From: Peptostreptococcaceae bacterium
GTDB lineage: Bacteria > Bacillota > Clostridia > Peptostreptococcales > Acidaminobacteraceae
Assembly (NCBI GenBank): GCA_027064135.1
Contig: JAMOQG010000011.1
Span: forward strand, 1 to 63,552
DNA: 63,552 nucleotides
Direction of reading: 5' to 3'
The position numbers and the translations under genes are program-made. The notes below the pieces were generated by a model. The model was given only the letters and a program-made list of their open reading frames with translations, was not told the origin of the DNA and ran no database searches. Of the stretch, positions 1 to 9,142 are shown in pieces; within the stretch, counting starts at the first letter, position 1, and each line of letters opens with the position of its first letter.

Positions 1-19
1 TATCATGGATATGCTTAAA

Positions 20-43
20 AAACCAGTTCAGAACTGGTTTTTG
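20..43. terminator. Hairpin with T-runs on both sides
   Basis: A perfect 10-bp inverted repeat (AAACCAGTTC/GAACTGGTTT, one base between the arms) is followed by T-runs on both strands. It fits a bidirectional intrinsic terminator for a gene left of the window. Apart from this and the spoVS terminator, nothing else is recognisable in bases 1-173. Confidence 0.55.
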
Positions 44-144
44 TAAAGGTTTTATTTTATAATATTTTAAAAAAAGAAACTTTTTTTCTGACTTAACTCA
101 TGACTGAAGTCAAAAGTGTGCAGTCAGATTTCATCAATCTGCAA

Positions 145-175
145 TGAAAAAAAGAATTCTCAAATGAGAATTCTT
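145..175 (-). terminator. Terminator of spoVS
   Basis: A 10-bp stem (AAGAATTCTC/GAGAATTCTT, 4-nt loop) is followed on the minus strand by a run of seven T. The stem overlaps the spoVS stop codon by two bases. Confidence 0.8.
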
Positions 176-443
176 AACTTTGTCTTCGCGGTTCAACAAT
201 AAATTTGATAGCTGTTCTTTCTTCTCCATCAATGACTATATCAGTAAAAGCTGGAATAGTAATTAAATCAATACCTGAAGGTGAAACAAAACCTCTTGCA
301 ATAGCAATAGCTTTTACGCATTGATTAATAGCTCCAGCACCAATAGCTTGAAGTTCTGCTGATCCTTTTTCTCGTATTACTCCTGCAATAGCACCAGCAA
401 CAGAATTAGGGCTTGAATTAGATGATACTTTAAGTGTACTCAT
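174..443 (-). CDS. spoVS: Stage V sporulation protein S (SpoVS)
   Basis: SpoVS is a small Alba-fold protein needed for normal spore coat and cortex formation in Bacillus, and is widespread in Bacillota and some non-sporulating phyla. The 89 residues are full length and highly conserved: the SSPNSVAGA block near residue 10, QAIGAGA near 32, AIARGFV near 46 and DGEERTAIKFIVEPR at the C-terminus. GAGG sits just ahead of the ATG, so the start is secure. The gene is monocistronic between two terminators. It suggests sporulation ability but does not prove it. Confidence 0.95.
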   Translation of the reverse strand: MSTLKVSSNSSPNSVAGAIAGVIREKGSAELQAIGAGAINQCVKAIAIARGFVSPSGIDLITIPAFTDIVIDGEERTAIKFIVEPRRQS

Positions 444-520
444 TATTACCTCCTCAATTATTATATATATTACTACATTCTATTTCCTTTATACCCTATA
501 ATAAAAATTAAAAACATTTT

Positions 521-554
521 TCAAAAAAAATAAAAGTGGATAAATCCACTTTTA
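521..554 (-). terminator. Terminator of rny
   Basis: The stem AAAAGTGGA/TCCACTTTT with a 4-nt loop lies just after the rny stop and is followed on the minus strand by a long T-run. Confidence 0.8.
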
Positions 555-563
555 TAATTGTTA

Positions 564-2123
564 TTATTTTGCATAATCTGATGTTCTTGTCTCTCTAATA
601 ACTGTAATTTTAATTTGTCCTGGATAATCAAGCTCTTCTTCAACTTGTTTTTTAATATCTCTACAAATTAACACCATATCATCATCACTTGCATCCTCAG
701 GTTTAACAAGAACTCTAATTTCTCGTCCTGCCTGAATAGCATATGAAGATTCTACTTTATCATAACTATTAGCAATATTTTCAAGACCTTCCAATCTTTC
801 AATATAATTACCAAGTGTCTCTCTTCTAGCGCCAGGTCTAGCTGCAGATAATGCGTCTGCTGCAGTTACAAGAACTGCTTCAACTGTTTCTGGTTCATAA
901 TCGCCATGATGTGTGCTCATTGCATGAATTACTTTTTCATTTTCATTGTATTTCTTAAGTAATTTCATGCCGATTTCGACGTGTGTTCCTTCCATTTCAT
1001 GGTCAACTGCTTTACCAATATCATGAAGTAAACCAGCACGTTTTGCAATTCTTACATTCGCTCCTAATTCAGAAGCCATTAGGCCTGCTAAATACGAAAC
1101 TTCTAAAGAATGTTTTAAAACATTTTGCCCAAAACTCGTTCTATACTTTAATCTACCAAGCAATTGAACTAATTTCGGATGTAAATTGTGTATATTTGCT
1201 TCGAATGTAGCATTTTCTCCAACTTCTTTGATTTTTTTATTAAATTCACTAGTGGCTTTATTAACCATTTCTTCAATTCTTGCTGGATGAATTCTTCCGT
1301 CAATTATTAATTTCTCTAAAGTAATTCTTGCGATTTCTCTTCGAATTGGATCAAAAGACGATAATATAACAGCTTCTGGAGTATCATCTATAATTAAATC
1401 AACACCAGTTAATCTTTCAATAGCTCTAATATTTCTTCCTTCACGTCCAATTATTCGACCTTTCATCTCATCATTTGGTAAATCAATTATTGAAACTGTA
1501 TTTTCGGAAACAAAATCTGCAGAACATTTCTGTATAGCATAAGAAATGATTTTTTTTGCGTTTTTATCTGCCTCTTCCTCAGCCTCGTGATTTAAACGTT
1601 TTATCATAGAAATTTTTTCATGTTGAACTTCTTTTTCAACTTCAAATAAAATTTGTTTTTTTGCATCTTCTAAAGTCAATTCTGAAATTCTTTCTAATTC
1701 TTCAATTTGTTTTTGATACATTTTAGATATTTCATTTTCTTTTTTATCTAAACTAGATTGTCTAGAGCTTAATTCTTTAGATTTAAGTTCTAATTTTTCT
1801 TCTTTTGTACCTAACATATTGCTTTTAATTTCTAAATTTTCTTCTTTAGTTAAATTTCTATCCTCTAAACGTTTGATTTCAAGGCGTCGTTCTTTTGCTT
1901 CAATATCCAATTCCCCTCGTAATTTATGAATTTCTTCTTTTGCATTTACAATCAGCTCTTTAGAGATTGTATCAGCGTTTTTTTCTGCTTCTAAAATTAA
2001 TTCCTTAGATTTTATTTCTGCACTAAGTATAATTTTTTCGGCAGTTTTCTTACGGAAAAAATATCCAATTCCAAAAAATAATGGAATGATAATAATGATA
2101 GCCGGAATAATAAAAGTATTCAT
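564..2123 (-). CDS. rny: Ribonuclease Y
   Basis: RNase Y is the membrane-anchored endoribonuclease that starts mRNA decay in Bacillota. The 519-residue product has an N-terminal membrane helix (about residues 5-23), a long charged coiled coil (about 30-200), a KH domain with [15 protein letters not shown], and an HD domain with [12 protein letters not shown], giving the HD metal-binding pair. Length is normal for the family. The start at 2123 is preferred because GGAGGTG lies six bases upstream; an in-frame ATG 14 codons earlier has no good ribosome site. The gene is alone between the activase and its own terminator. Confidence 0.97.
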   Translation of the reverse strand: MNTFIIPAIIIIIPLFFGIGYFFRKKTAEKIILSAEIKSKELILEAEKNADTISKELIVNAKEEIHKLRGELDIEAKERRLEIKRLEDRNLTKEENLEIKSNMLGTKEEKLELKSKELSSRQSSLDKKENEISKMYQKQIEELERISELTLEDAKKQILFEVEKEVQHEKISMIKRLNHEAEEEADKNAKKIISYAIQKCSADFVSENTVSIIDLPNDEMKGRIIGREGRNIRAIERLTGVDLIIDDTPEAVILSSFDPIRREIARITLEKLIIDGRIHPARIEEMVNKATSEFNKKIKEVGENATFEANIHNLHPKLVQLLGRLKYRTSFGQNVLKHSLEVSYLAGLMASELGANVRIAKRAGLLHDIGKAVDHEMEGTHVEIGMKLLKKYNENEKVIHAMSTHHGDYEPETVEAVLVTAADALSAARPGARRETLGNYIERLEGLENIANSYDKVESSYAIQAGREIRVLVKPEDASDDDMVLICRDIKKQVEEELDYPGQIKITVIRETRTSDYAK

Positions 2124-2225
2124 TTTTTCACCTCCATTGTTCCTATTAGAAATATAATTAAACATATTTCTGCATCAATTTTATATTTTTTCTACTACTA
2201 TGTCAAGGTGCTAAAATATTTAATG

Positions 2226-5200
2226 TTAAATATTTGATTTTGCAGTTGATAACATTAACTTAATTCTGTTTATTTGGTTAGTGGCACTTGATCCAGGATC
2301 ATAATCAATTGGAGTGATATTTGAATTTGGAAATTGACTTGTAATTTTTTTAATCATTGCTTTTCCAGTAATATGATTTGGTAAACATGCAAAAGGCTGG
2401 ATACAAGCAATGTTTTTAACATCAGATTCAATTAATTCAATCATTTCAGATGTTAAGAACCATCCTTCACCTGACTGATGTCCAAGAGATAAAATATTTG
2501 ATGCTTTATCAGCTAACTTATCAATTGAAATTGGAGCTGAAAATCTTTTAGATTCATTAAGTGATTTTTTCATATCCTTTCTGAAATATTCAATAAACTT
2601 AATTGCAATTTTACTAATAACACTTTTTGTATTTGACTCAAATAACATATCTTTTCTAATTACAGAATTATATGCACTATAAAGCATAAAATCAGTAAAA
2701 TCTGGAACAACAACTTCTGCCCCCTCACTTTCTAAATATTCAATAAGATTATTATTTGCTCCAGGATGAAATTTAACTAATATCTCACCAACAATTCCAA
2801 CTTTTGGTTTTTTAATTTCATTCAGCTTTATATTATCAAAATCATGAATTATGTTTTTTACATTATTTTTAAAACTCGTTATTTTTCCATTTACTAATGA
2901 ATCAAGTGATATTCTTTCCCATTTTTCATAAAGTTTATTTACAGAACCCGGTATTGTTTCATAAGGTCTTGTTTTTAATACTACTCTTGAAAGTAAATCA
3001 CCATAAATTAAAGACATTGTTAATTTAACTAATAAATTTTTACTTATTTTAAATCCGGAATTTTTCTCAAGACCTCCTGCATTAAGTGATATAACCGGTA
3101 TATGATTCATACCTGCGTCTTTTAGAGCTTTTCGTATAAAAGCAATATAATTAGTTGCTCTACATCCACCACCTGTTTGAGAAATAATTACAGCTAATCT
3201 ATCAGTATCATATTTATTTGAATTAATAGCTTCCATAATTTGGCCAACAACAATAACAGAAGGATAGCATGCATCATTATGAACATATTTTAAACCTTCA
3301 GTGACTGTTTTTTCAGTGGTTTCCTTCAATATTTGCAAATTATATCCTTCAGATTGAAATGATTTTTCTAAAAATTTAAAATGCATTGGAGCTAATTGTG
3401 GAGATAAAATAGTATATTTGCTTTTCATTTTTTTAGTAAATTCAATTTTTTTGCATAAAGGTTTATTGTTTACTAATAATTTACGTTTATTCATTACGGC
3501 TAATAAAGATCTTATTCTTATTCTAGCAGCACCAAGATTGTTTATTTCATCAATTTTAATATTTGTATAAATTTTATTATTTCTTTCTAGAATTTCCTTA
3601 ATTTGATCAGAGGTAACAGCATCTAATCCACATCCAAAAGAATTTAACTGAATCATTTCAAGTGAATTTGTATTTGAAACGTATTTAGCAGCATTATATA
3701 ATCTTGTATGATACGTCCATTGATCTACTATTCTTATTGGTCTATCAACTTTTGTTAAATGTGCAATTGAGTCTTCTGTTAATACAGGAATATGATAATT
3801 TTGTATTACTTTCGCTATTCCATGGTTAATTTCAGGATCAATATGATAAGGTCTACCTGCCAAAACAATACCTTTTAAATTGTTTTTTTCTAGGTATGAA
3901 ATTATTTCATTGCCTTTTTCTCTAATATCATTTTTATAATTTTCGAGTTCAAGATAACTATTATTAAGAGCAATTTTAAGTTCATTTTTGCTATGACCAT
4001 ATTTTGAAAAAATTTCTATGATTTTTTTAAGCATTTTGTCTTTATCATAAATTGGATAAAAATTATTCATATAATTAACATCATTTTCAGTTAATGAGTC
4101 TAAATTTGCTCTAATTGTTTCTGGATACGAAGTAACAACAGGACAATTAAAATGATTATCTGCATTGTTATCTTCTATTATTTCAAAAGGAATTGAAGGA
4201 TAAAAAATGTTTTTAACTCCTTTTTTTACTAAATCTTCAATATGACCATGAACAAGTTTAGCCGGATAACAAATTGATTCTGAAGGTATTGAAGTCATTC
4301 CCATCTCAAATAGTTTTTGACTGCTTCTTCCAGATAAAGTAACTTTATATTTTAAGTCTGTGAAAAATCTAAACCAAAAAGGATAATTTTCATACATATT
4401 AAGAACTCTTGGAATTCCGATTTCTCCATTAATAGCTTCTTCGTCTGTTAAAGGTTCATAGTCAAAAAGCCTTTTATATTTATAATCATACATATTATAA
4501 ACATCATTTGATTTATTTTTTATTCCTGCTCCTCTTTCACACCTGTTTCCAGAAATAAATTTTCGCTTATCATTAAAAGTATTTATTGTTAAAAGACATT
4601 GATTTCCACACAATTTGCATCTTGTATTAGTTTTTTTAACTGTAAATTCTTTAAGTTCGTTCTTACTTAACAAAGTAGTTTGATAATCTTTTGTAAATCT
4701 TTCTTTTGCTATTATTGCAGAGCCTAATGCTCCCATTAATCCTGCAACATCCGGTCTAATAACTTCTTTATCTAAAATTATTTCAAGTGCTCTTAAAACA
4801 GCATCATTGTAAAAAGTTCCACCTTGTACAACAATGTTTTCCCCTAAATCTGCAGTGTTTTTAAGTCTAATAACTTTAAACAGCGCATTTTTAATTATTG
4901 AATATGATATTCCAGCAGCTATATCACCAACTGAGGCACCTTCTTTTTGTGACTGTTTTACACGTGAATTCATAAAAACAGTACATCTTGTTCCTAAATC
5001 AACTGGCGTTTTAGCAAAAAGAGATTGCTTAACAAATTCATCTATTGGTAAATCTAAAGATTTTGAAAAAGTTTCAATAAACGAACCACAGCCACTTGAG
5101 CAAGCTTCGTTAAGCATAATACTTTCAATAACGCCATTTTTAATTTTAAGGCTTTTCATGTCCTGACCACCAATATCAAGTATAAAATCAACATCTTTTT

Positions 5201-6434
5201 GATACATAACTCCAGCTCTATAATGTGCTATTGTTTCGATTTCCGAAAAATCAATTAAAAAAGATTCTTTTAATAATTGTTCGCCATATCCTGTTACAGC
5301 TGAACTCACAATTTGTGCAGTTTGTGGAAGTTTTTCATATATATCTATTATTGCATCTTTTATTGTCATAAGAGGCTGTCCTAAATTATTTGAATAAAAT
5401 GAATGTACTAAAGTATCATTTTCATCAAGTAAAACTAATTTTGAAGTAGTCGATCCAGCATCTATTCCAAGAAAAAGATTTCCTTTTGCTTGAGATATAT
5501 CTATATGATTTATACTTGTTTTATCGTGTCGTTTAAGAAACTCATTATAATCATTTTCATCATTAAAAAGTGGCTTTAATGTGTTAATAGAATTGTTTGG
5601 TGCAGTTAGAAATGAAGATAGCGCTAAATATAAAATATTACTTTTTATTGGTTTTGATTCAAAAGCACTTAGTGCAGCTCCAATTGCTACATAAAATCTT
5701 GAATTAGTTGGAAAGATTACTTCATTTTCTTTTAAATTTAAAGTTCTAGTAAAAGAATTTCTTAATTCTGATAAATATGTTAAAGGTCCACCAAGATATG
5801 CAATATTCCCTTTAATTTTTTTCCCAGCTGAAAGGCCGCTTATTGTTTGATTAACAACAGCTTGTAATATTGAAGCAGCAATATCGCTTTTAGAAATTCC
5901 TTCATTTATTAATGGTTGAACGTCAGATTTTGCAAACACACCACATCTTGATGCGACTGGATAAATTGTTTCGTAATCTTTAGCTAATTCATTTAGGCCT
6001 TGTGCATCAGTATTTAAGAGTATTGCCATTTGATCAATAAATGCACCAGTACCACCTGCACATGCGCCATTCATCCTTTGGTCAAGATTTAAACCAAAAT
6101 AAGTGATTTTTGCATCTTCTCCACCTAGCTCAATTGCAACATCTGTTTCTGGGATGAATTTTCTAATTGCTTTTGTAGATGCAATAACTTCTTGAATAAA
6201 TTCAATATTAAAAAACTCTGATATTAGCATTCCGCCGGAACCAGAAACTTTAATATTAATATTTTTGTCTATTATTAGATCTTTAATTTCTAAAAACATT
6301 TCATAAAAAATGTTTTTTATGTCTGAATTATGTCTTTTATAAGTAGAGTATGTTATATTATATTCATTATCTAAAATGACTATTTTTATTGTTGTTGAAC
6401 CGACATCAATTCCTATATTTAAATTATTTTCCAT
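2226..6434 (-). CDS. Large acyl-CoA dehydratase activase (BcrAD/BadFG ATPase, DUF2229)
   Basis: This 1402-residue protein joins two ASKHA ATPase modules to a DUF2229/HgdB-like C-terminal half. Module 1 has DVGSTT near residue 10, GGEDAK near 104, NGACAGGTGAF with Cys125, and SRCGVF with Cys164; these cysteines sit where HgdC ligates its bridging [4Fe-4S] cluster. Module 2 repeats this with DAGSTTSKL, GGQDMKS, Cys445 and Cys484. A CxxCxxxC group plus a fourth Cys follows (606, 609, 613, 632). Known small activases deliver electrons with ATP to 2-hydroxyacyl-CoA dehydratases; the role of these giant forms is not established. The start is set by AGAAGGTG before ATG. It lies 11 bases after the hydrolase gene, so both are probably cotranscribed. 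No dehydratase gene is in the window. Confidence 0.85.
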   Translation of the reverse strand: MENNLNIGIDVGSTTIKIVILDNEYNITYSTYKRHNSDIKNIFYEMFLEIKDLIIDKNINIKVSGSGGMLISEFFNIEFIQEVIASTKAIRKFIPETDVAIELGGEDAKITYFGLNLDQRMNGACAGGTGAFIDQMAILLNTDAQGLNELAKDYETIYPVASRCGVFAKSDVQPLINEGISKSDIAASILQAVVNQTISGLSAGKKIKGNIAYLGGPLTYLSELRNSFTRTLNLKENEVIFPTNSRFYVAIGAALSAFESKPIKSNILYLALSSFLTAPNNSINTLKPLFNDENDYNEFLKRHDKTSINHIDISQAKGNLFLGIDAGSTTSKLVLLDENDTLVHSFYSNNLGQPLMTIKDAIIDIYEKLPQTAQIVSSAVTGYGEQLLKESFLIDFSEIETIAHYRAGVMYQKDVDFILDIGGQDMKSLKIKNGVIESIMLNEACSSGCGSFIETFSKSLDLPIDEFVKQSLFAKTPVDLGTRCTVFMNSRVKQSQKEGASVGDIAAGISYSIIKNALFKVIRLKNTADLGENIVVQGGTFYNDAVLRALEIILDKEVIRPDVAGLMGALGSAIIAKERFTKDYQTTLLSKNELKEFTVKKTNTRCKLCGNQCLLTINTFNDKRKFISGNRCERGAGIKNKSNDVYNMYDYKYKRLFDYEPLTDEEAINGEIGIPRVLNMYENYPFWFRFFTDLKYKVTLSGRSSQKLFEMGMTSIPSESICYPAKLVHGHIEDLVKKGVKNIFYPSIPFEIIEDNNADNHFNCPVVTSYPETIRANLDSLTENDVNYMNNFYPIYDKDKMLKKIIEIFSKYGHSKNELKIALNNSYLELENYKNDIREKGNEIISYLEKNNLKGIVLAGRPYHIDPEINHGIAKVIQNYHIPVLTEDSIAHLTKVDRPIRIVDQWTYHTRLYNAAKYVSNTNSLEMIQLNSFGCGLDAVTSDQIKEILERNNKIYTNIKIDEINNLGAARIRIRSLLAVMNKRKLLVNNKPLCKKIEFTKKMKSKYTILSPQLAPMHFKFLEKSFQSEGYNLQILKETTEKTVTEGLKYVHNDACYPSVIVVGQIMEAINSNKYDTDRLAVIISQTGGGCRATNYIAFIRKALKDAGMNHIPVISLNAGGLEKNSGFKISKNLLVKLTMSLIYGDLLSRVVLKTRPYETIPGSVNKLYEKWERISLDSLVNGKITSFKNNVKNIIHDFDNIKLNEIKKPKVGIVGEILVKFHPGANNNLIEYLESEGAEVVVPDFTDFMLYSAYNSVIRKDMLFESNTKSVISKIAIKFIEYFRKDMKKSLNESKRFSAPISIDKLADKASNILSLGHQSGEGWFLTSEMIELIESDVKNIACIQPFACLPNHITGKAMIKKITSQFPNSNITPIDYDPGSSATNQINRIKLMLSTAKSNI

Positions 6435-6445
6435 TATTTCACCTT

Positions 6446-7339
6446 CTATTTTTCTAACCATCCTAAAATGTCTCCATAAACTATTTCTCTTCCTATTTCA
6501 TTTAATGTTTCATGTCTATAATCTTTATATAAATGACTTTCAACATCTGTATATTTTGAATAATATTTAATTATTTTTTTAATATCTTTACCATAATTAC
6601 CAACTGGATCTTCAGTACCCGAAATTATCATTAATGGAATGTTAACATTAAAATAATCATCTTTAATTATATTTCTAATTCCTGAATATAAATCTCTATA
6701 GAAAATAATAGGCATTGATTTAAATGAAAATTCATATTTAGAAAACTCATTTAATTTATCAATATCTCTAGTTAGCCAACTTTTAACTTCTGAATTTTTA
6801 AAGTGGCTATCGTAACCATTAAAAGATAAATTTTCTACGAACTTTGAATCGTAAAAAGGACCTTTTATATTTAAAATAGTATTTGCAATATTATAACCTA
6901 AAGAAATAAGCAACTTACCAGGATTGCCTGTGCCAGAAATAATTGCACCTTTTATTTTTGCTTTACTAGAATAATTATATATAAAATCTCTTAAAATAAA
7001 TGAACCCATTGAATGTCCTAATATATAGATATCAAGGTCATTAAATTCATTTTTGATAAATTCATTTACCGTCATTACATCATTTACAACTTTGTTCCAT
7101 CCATTTTTATCAGCAAAATAACCTGTTTTACGTTTTTGCATGCTTTTACCATGACCTCTATGATCGTGACCAACAACTGTGTAGCCATTTTCTACAAGAA
7201 AAAGTGCAAATTCCTCGTATCTTTCTATATATTCTCTCATACCATGTAAAATATGAACAATTGCCTTTGGATTATTAGTTTTCCAAATTTTAATGAAAAT
7301 TGTGTGATTGTCATTAGTTTTTAAATATTTTTCTGCCAT
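6446..7339 (-). CDS. Alpha/beta hydrolase, monoacylglycerol-lipase-like
   Basis: A 297-residue Hydrolase_4 (S33) family protein. HGMREY near residue 32 supplies the oxyanion loop and HDHRGHGKS follows. The nucleophile elbow is GHSMGS (Ser110), the acid is likely the Asp in GTEDPVG, and the base is the His in YRHE near the C-terminus. Family members cleave monoacylglycerols or lysophospholipids; the substrate here is unknown. No signal peptide is seen, so it should be cytoplasmic. A good ribosome site (AAGGAGATG) precedes the ATG. It is the first gene of a two-gene unit with the activase and diverges from plsY. Confidence 0.85.
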   Translation of the reverse strand: MAEKYLKTNDNHTIFIKIWKTNNPKAIVHILHGMREYIERYEEFALFLVENGYTVVGHDHRGHGKSMQKRKTGYFADKNGWNKVVNDVMTVNEFIKNEFNDLDIYILGHSMGSFILRDFIYNYSSKAKIKGAIISGTGNPGKLLISLGYNIANTILNIKGPFYDSKFVENLSFNGYDSHFKNSEVKSWLTRDIDKLNEFSKYEFSFKSMPIIFYRDLYSGIRNIIKDDYFNVNIPLMIISGTEDPVGNYGKDIKKIIKYYSKYTDVESHLYKDYRHETLNEIGREIVYGDILGWLEK

Positions 7340-7417
7340 AACATCATCTCCTTGATACTATATTCTACCATAAATTCAATTAATATTGAAATAAATGATA
7401 AAAAGAAAACAATATTC

Positions 7418-7426
7418 TGTTATAAT
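7418..7426 (+). promoter_or_regulatory. Extended -10 promoter of plsY
   Basis: TGTTATAAT, a perfect extended -10, lies 22 bases before the plsY ATG, giving a very short leader. No good -35 is visible, which is common for extended -10 promoters. The same TGnTATAAT form recurs ahead of several other genes in the window. Confidence 0.6.
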
Positions 7427-7448
7427 GTTACTAATGAGAGGAGATTAT

Positions 7449-8030
7449 ATGCAAAAATATTTGTTATTGATTGTTATAGGATATGTACTTGGGTCAATCC
7501 CTTTTTCTTACATTGTAGGTAAATTACTTAATAATATTGACATTAGAGAACATGGTAGCGGTAATGCTGGTGCTACAAATGCATTTAGAGTATTAGGTGT
7601 TAAAGGTGGGCTTCTTGCTTTTATAGGAGATTTTATTAAAGGTGCTATAGCTGTTATAATAGGCAGATTACTTTTTGGTCTTAATGGTGGGTTGTTAACT
7701 GGATTATTTGCTGTAATTGGTCATTGCTATCCATTCACTTTAAAATTTAGAGGCGGCAAAGGAGTAGCAACTACAGCAGGAATTATAATTGCTGTTAATC
7801 CATTAATGGGATTATTATTAATAGCGTTTGAATTTTCAATTATATTTATTACTAGATATGTATCATTAGCATCAATCCTTTCTGCATTTGCATTCCCGAT
7901 TTTAAGTTATTTATTTGGAATGGAAAAGAATTTTATTTTTCTTTCAGTATTTTTAGCGTTGTTTGTAATTTATAGACATAGAACTAATCTGAAAAGATTA
8001 TTAAATGGTAATGAGAAAAAAATAAAATAG
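7449..8030 (+). CDS. plsY: Glycerol-3-phosphate acyltransferase PlsY
   Basis: PlsY is the membrane enzyme that transfers the acyl group from acyl-phosphate to glycerol-3-phosphate, the first step of phospholipid synthesis. The 193-residue protein has the family signatures GYVLGSIPFSY at the N-terminus, GSGNAGATNAFR near residue 37, the FRGGKGVATTAG loop near 103, and about five membrane segments. The start is the ATG after GAGAGGAG; upstream in-frame codons overlap the promoter. It is one of the few plus-strand genes and ends in a shared terminator. Confidence 0.96.
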   Translation: MQKYLLLIVIGYVLGSIPFSYIVGKLLNNIDIREHGSGNAGATNAFRVLGVKGGLLAFIGDFIKGAIAVIIGRLLFGLNGGLLTGLFAVIGHCYPFTLKFRGGKGVATTAGIIIAVNPLMGLLLIAFEFSIIFITRYVSLASILSAFAFPILSYLFGMEKNFIFLSVFLALFVIYRHRTNLKRLLNGNEKKIK

Positions 8031-8050
8031 AGAATTAATCTCTATTTTTT
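8024..8050. terminator. Bidirectional terminator plsY / convergent gene
   Basis: A 10-bp stem (AAAATAGAGA/TCTCTATTTT, 5-nt loop) with a T-run on the plus strand and A-rich flanks serving the minus strand. It lies between the two convergent stop codons. Confidence 0.8.
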
Positions 8051-8994
8051 TTGTATTTCTCTTTTATAATATTAAAAAGTGATTCTCTTTTATCGTGAAT
8101 ATTAACATCTAAAGTAAATTCACTATTTATTAATTCACTATAATAACTTGAGAATATACTTGAAAAAATTGTTTCTTTTTCATTAAGAACTATTTTTTTA
8201 TACTGTTCTTGAAGTTCTTCTATTAATTTATTTTGTTCATCAAAAATATTTACATAATCAGTTCCATAAATTAAAAAATCAACATTATTAATATAAATTG
8301 AATATATTTCTGGATATAAAATAGAATTGCTAAATTTATTTAAAAACAATTCCGAGATATAAATATTATTATACACATATTCCCATTGAATCCTTATATT
8401 TTCATATGCATTATAAGTATTATTTTTAATTTCAAGAAATGTTATTAATTCATCATTTAATTTGTCTTTATATTTCAAAAAATAATTATAATTAATTTGT
8501 AAATGAAATTTTCCGTTATCAAAAGAAATAATATAACCTCTTAAATAAAGGGAATTTAACCTACGTCTTAATTGAATATCATCTAATTTCCTTAAATCCA
8601 ATATCTGACAATTTATTCCATATTCGTCAATTAGTGAATTCTGAATATTATTATTTTGAATCATTTGATCATGAATTGATAAATTATTAAATTGAAAATC
8701 AATAAATTTAATAATTAATAAACTCAAAGTATTGCTATTAATATTTTGATAATAAATTGAAATGAATTCAAGTAATTCTGTTTCATTTGCATTTAAAGAA
8801 AGTAATTCACTAAATTTTCCTACTACTTTATAATTTATATTTAAATTTTCTATTTCTTTTTTTTCATTAATATTATTATTTTCAATAGAATCATCAAAAT
8901 TCGAACTTATTTCTGAATCAGATCGTAAATCAATTAATGAAAATATTATCATGAAAAAAAATATTAACATGGCTAAAAAAAATTTTTTTAACAT
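8035..8994 (-). CDS. Membrane-anchored protein of unknown function
   Basis: I do not recognise this 319-residue protein. It begins with a hydrophobic segment (about residues 4-22) led by two lysines, which fits a signal anchor or signal peptide without a lipobox Cys, followed by an acidic, Asn-rich stretch (about 25-50). The rest is charged and probably mostly helical, with no cysteine-pair, Walker or protease motif that I can see, so it is likely exposed outside the membrane. It is monocistronic, convergent with plsY and divergent from thrC. Confidence 0.6.
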   Translation of the reverse strand: MLKKFFLAMLIFFFMIIFSLIDLRSDSEISSNFDDSIENNNINEKKEIENLNINYKVVGKFSELLSLNANETELLEFISIYYQNINSNTLSLLIIKFIDFQFNNLSIHDQMIQNNNIQNSLIDEYGINCQILDLRKLDDIQLRRRLNSLYLRGYIISFDNGKFHLQINYNYFLKYKDKLNDELITFLEIKNNTYNAYENIRIQWEYVYNNIYISELFLNKFSNSILYPEIYSIYINNVDFLIYGTDYVNIFDEQNKLIEELQEQYKKIVLNEKETIFSSIFSSYYSELINSEFTLDVNIHDKRESLFNIIKEKYKKNRD

Positions 8995-9088
8995 AATTAC
9001 TCCTTCAACATTTAGTATATTAATTGTACCATTTTCGAAATATATTTGAAATAAAAATTAGTGAATTCTTTTAAAATGTTAAAAATTA

Positions 9089-9097
9089 TGTTATAAT
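9089..9097 (+). promoter_or_regulatory. Extended -10 promoter of thrC
   Basis: TGTTATAAT lies 46 bases before the chosen thrC start. No T-box, attenuator or other leader structure was recognised between it and the gene. Confidence 0.55.
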
Positions 9098-9142
9098 TCT
9101 AAAATACAGTTGTATGTGTGTGAAAAACAGATTGGAGTTTAT

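Noticed and set aside
481-500. A sigma-H-like promoter (AAAGGAAAT) upstream of spoVS
   Set aside because: The -35-like box is present, but a GAAT -10 is not at the required spacing, so I could not support it.
2212-2236. AT-only inverted repeat (AAATATTTAA/TTAAATATTT) after the activase as a terminator
   Set aside because: The symmetry is perfect but the stem is all A-T and followed by only a short T-run, so it is too weak to call.
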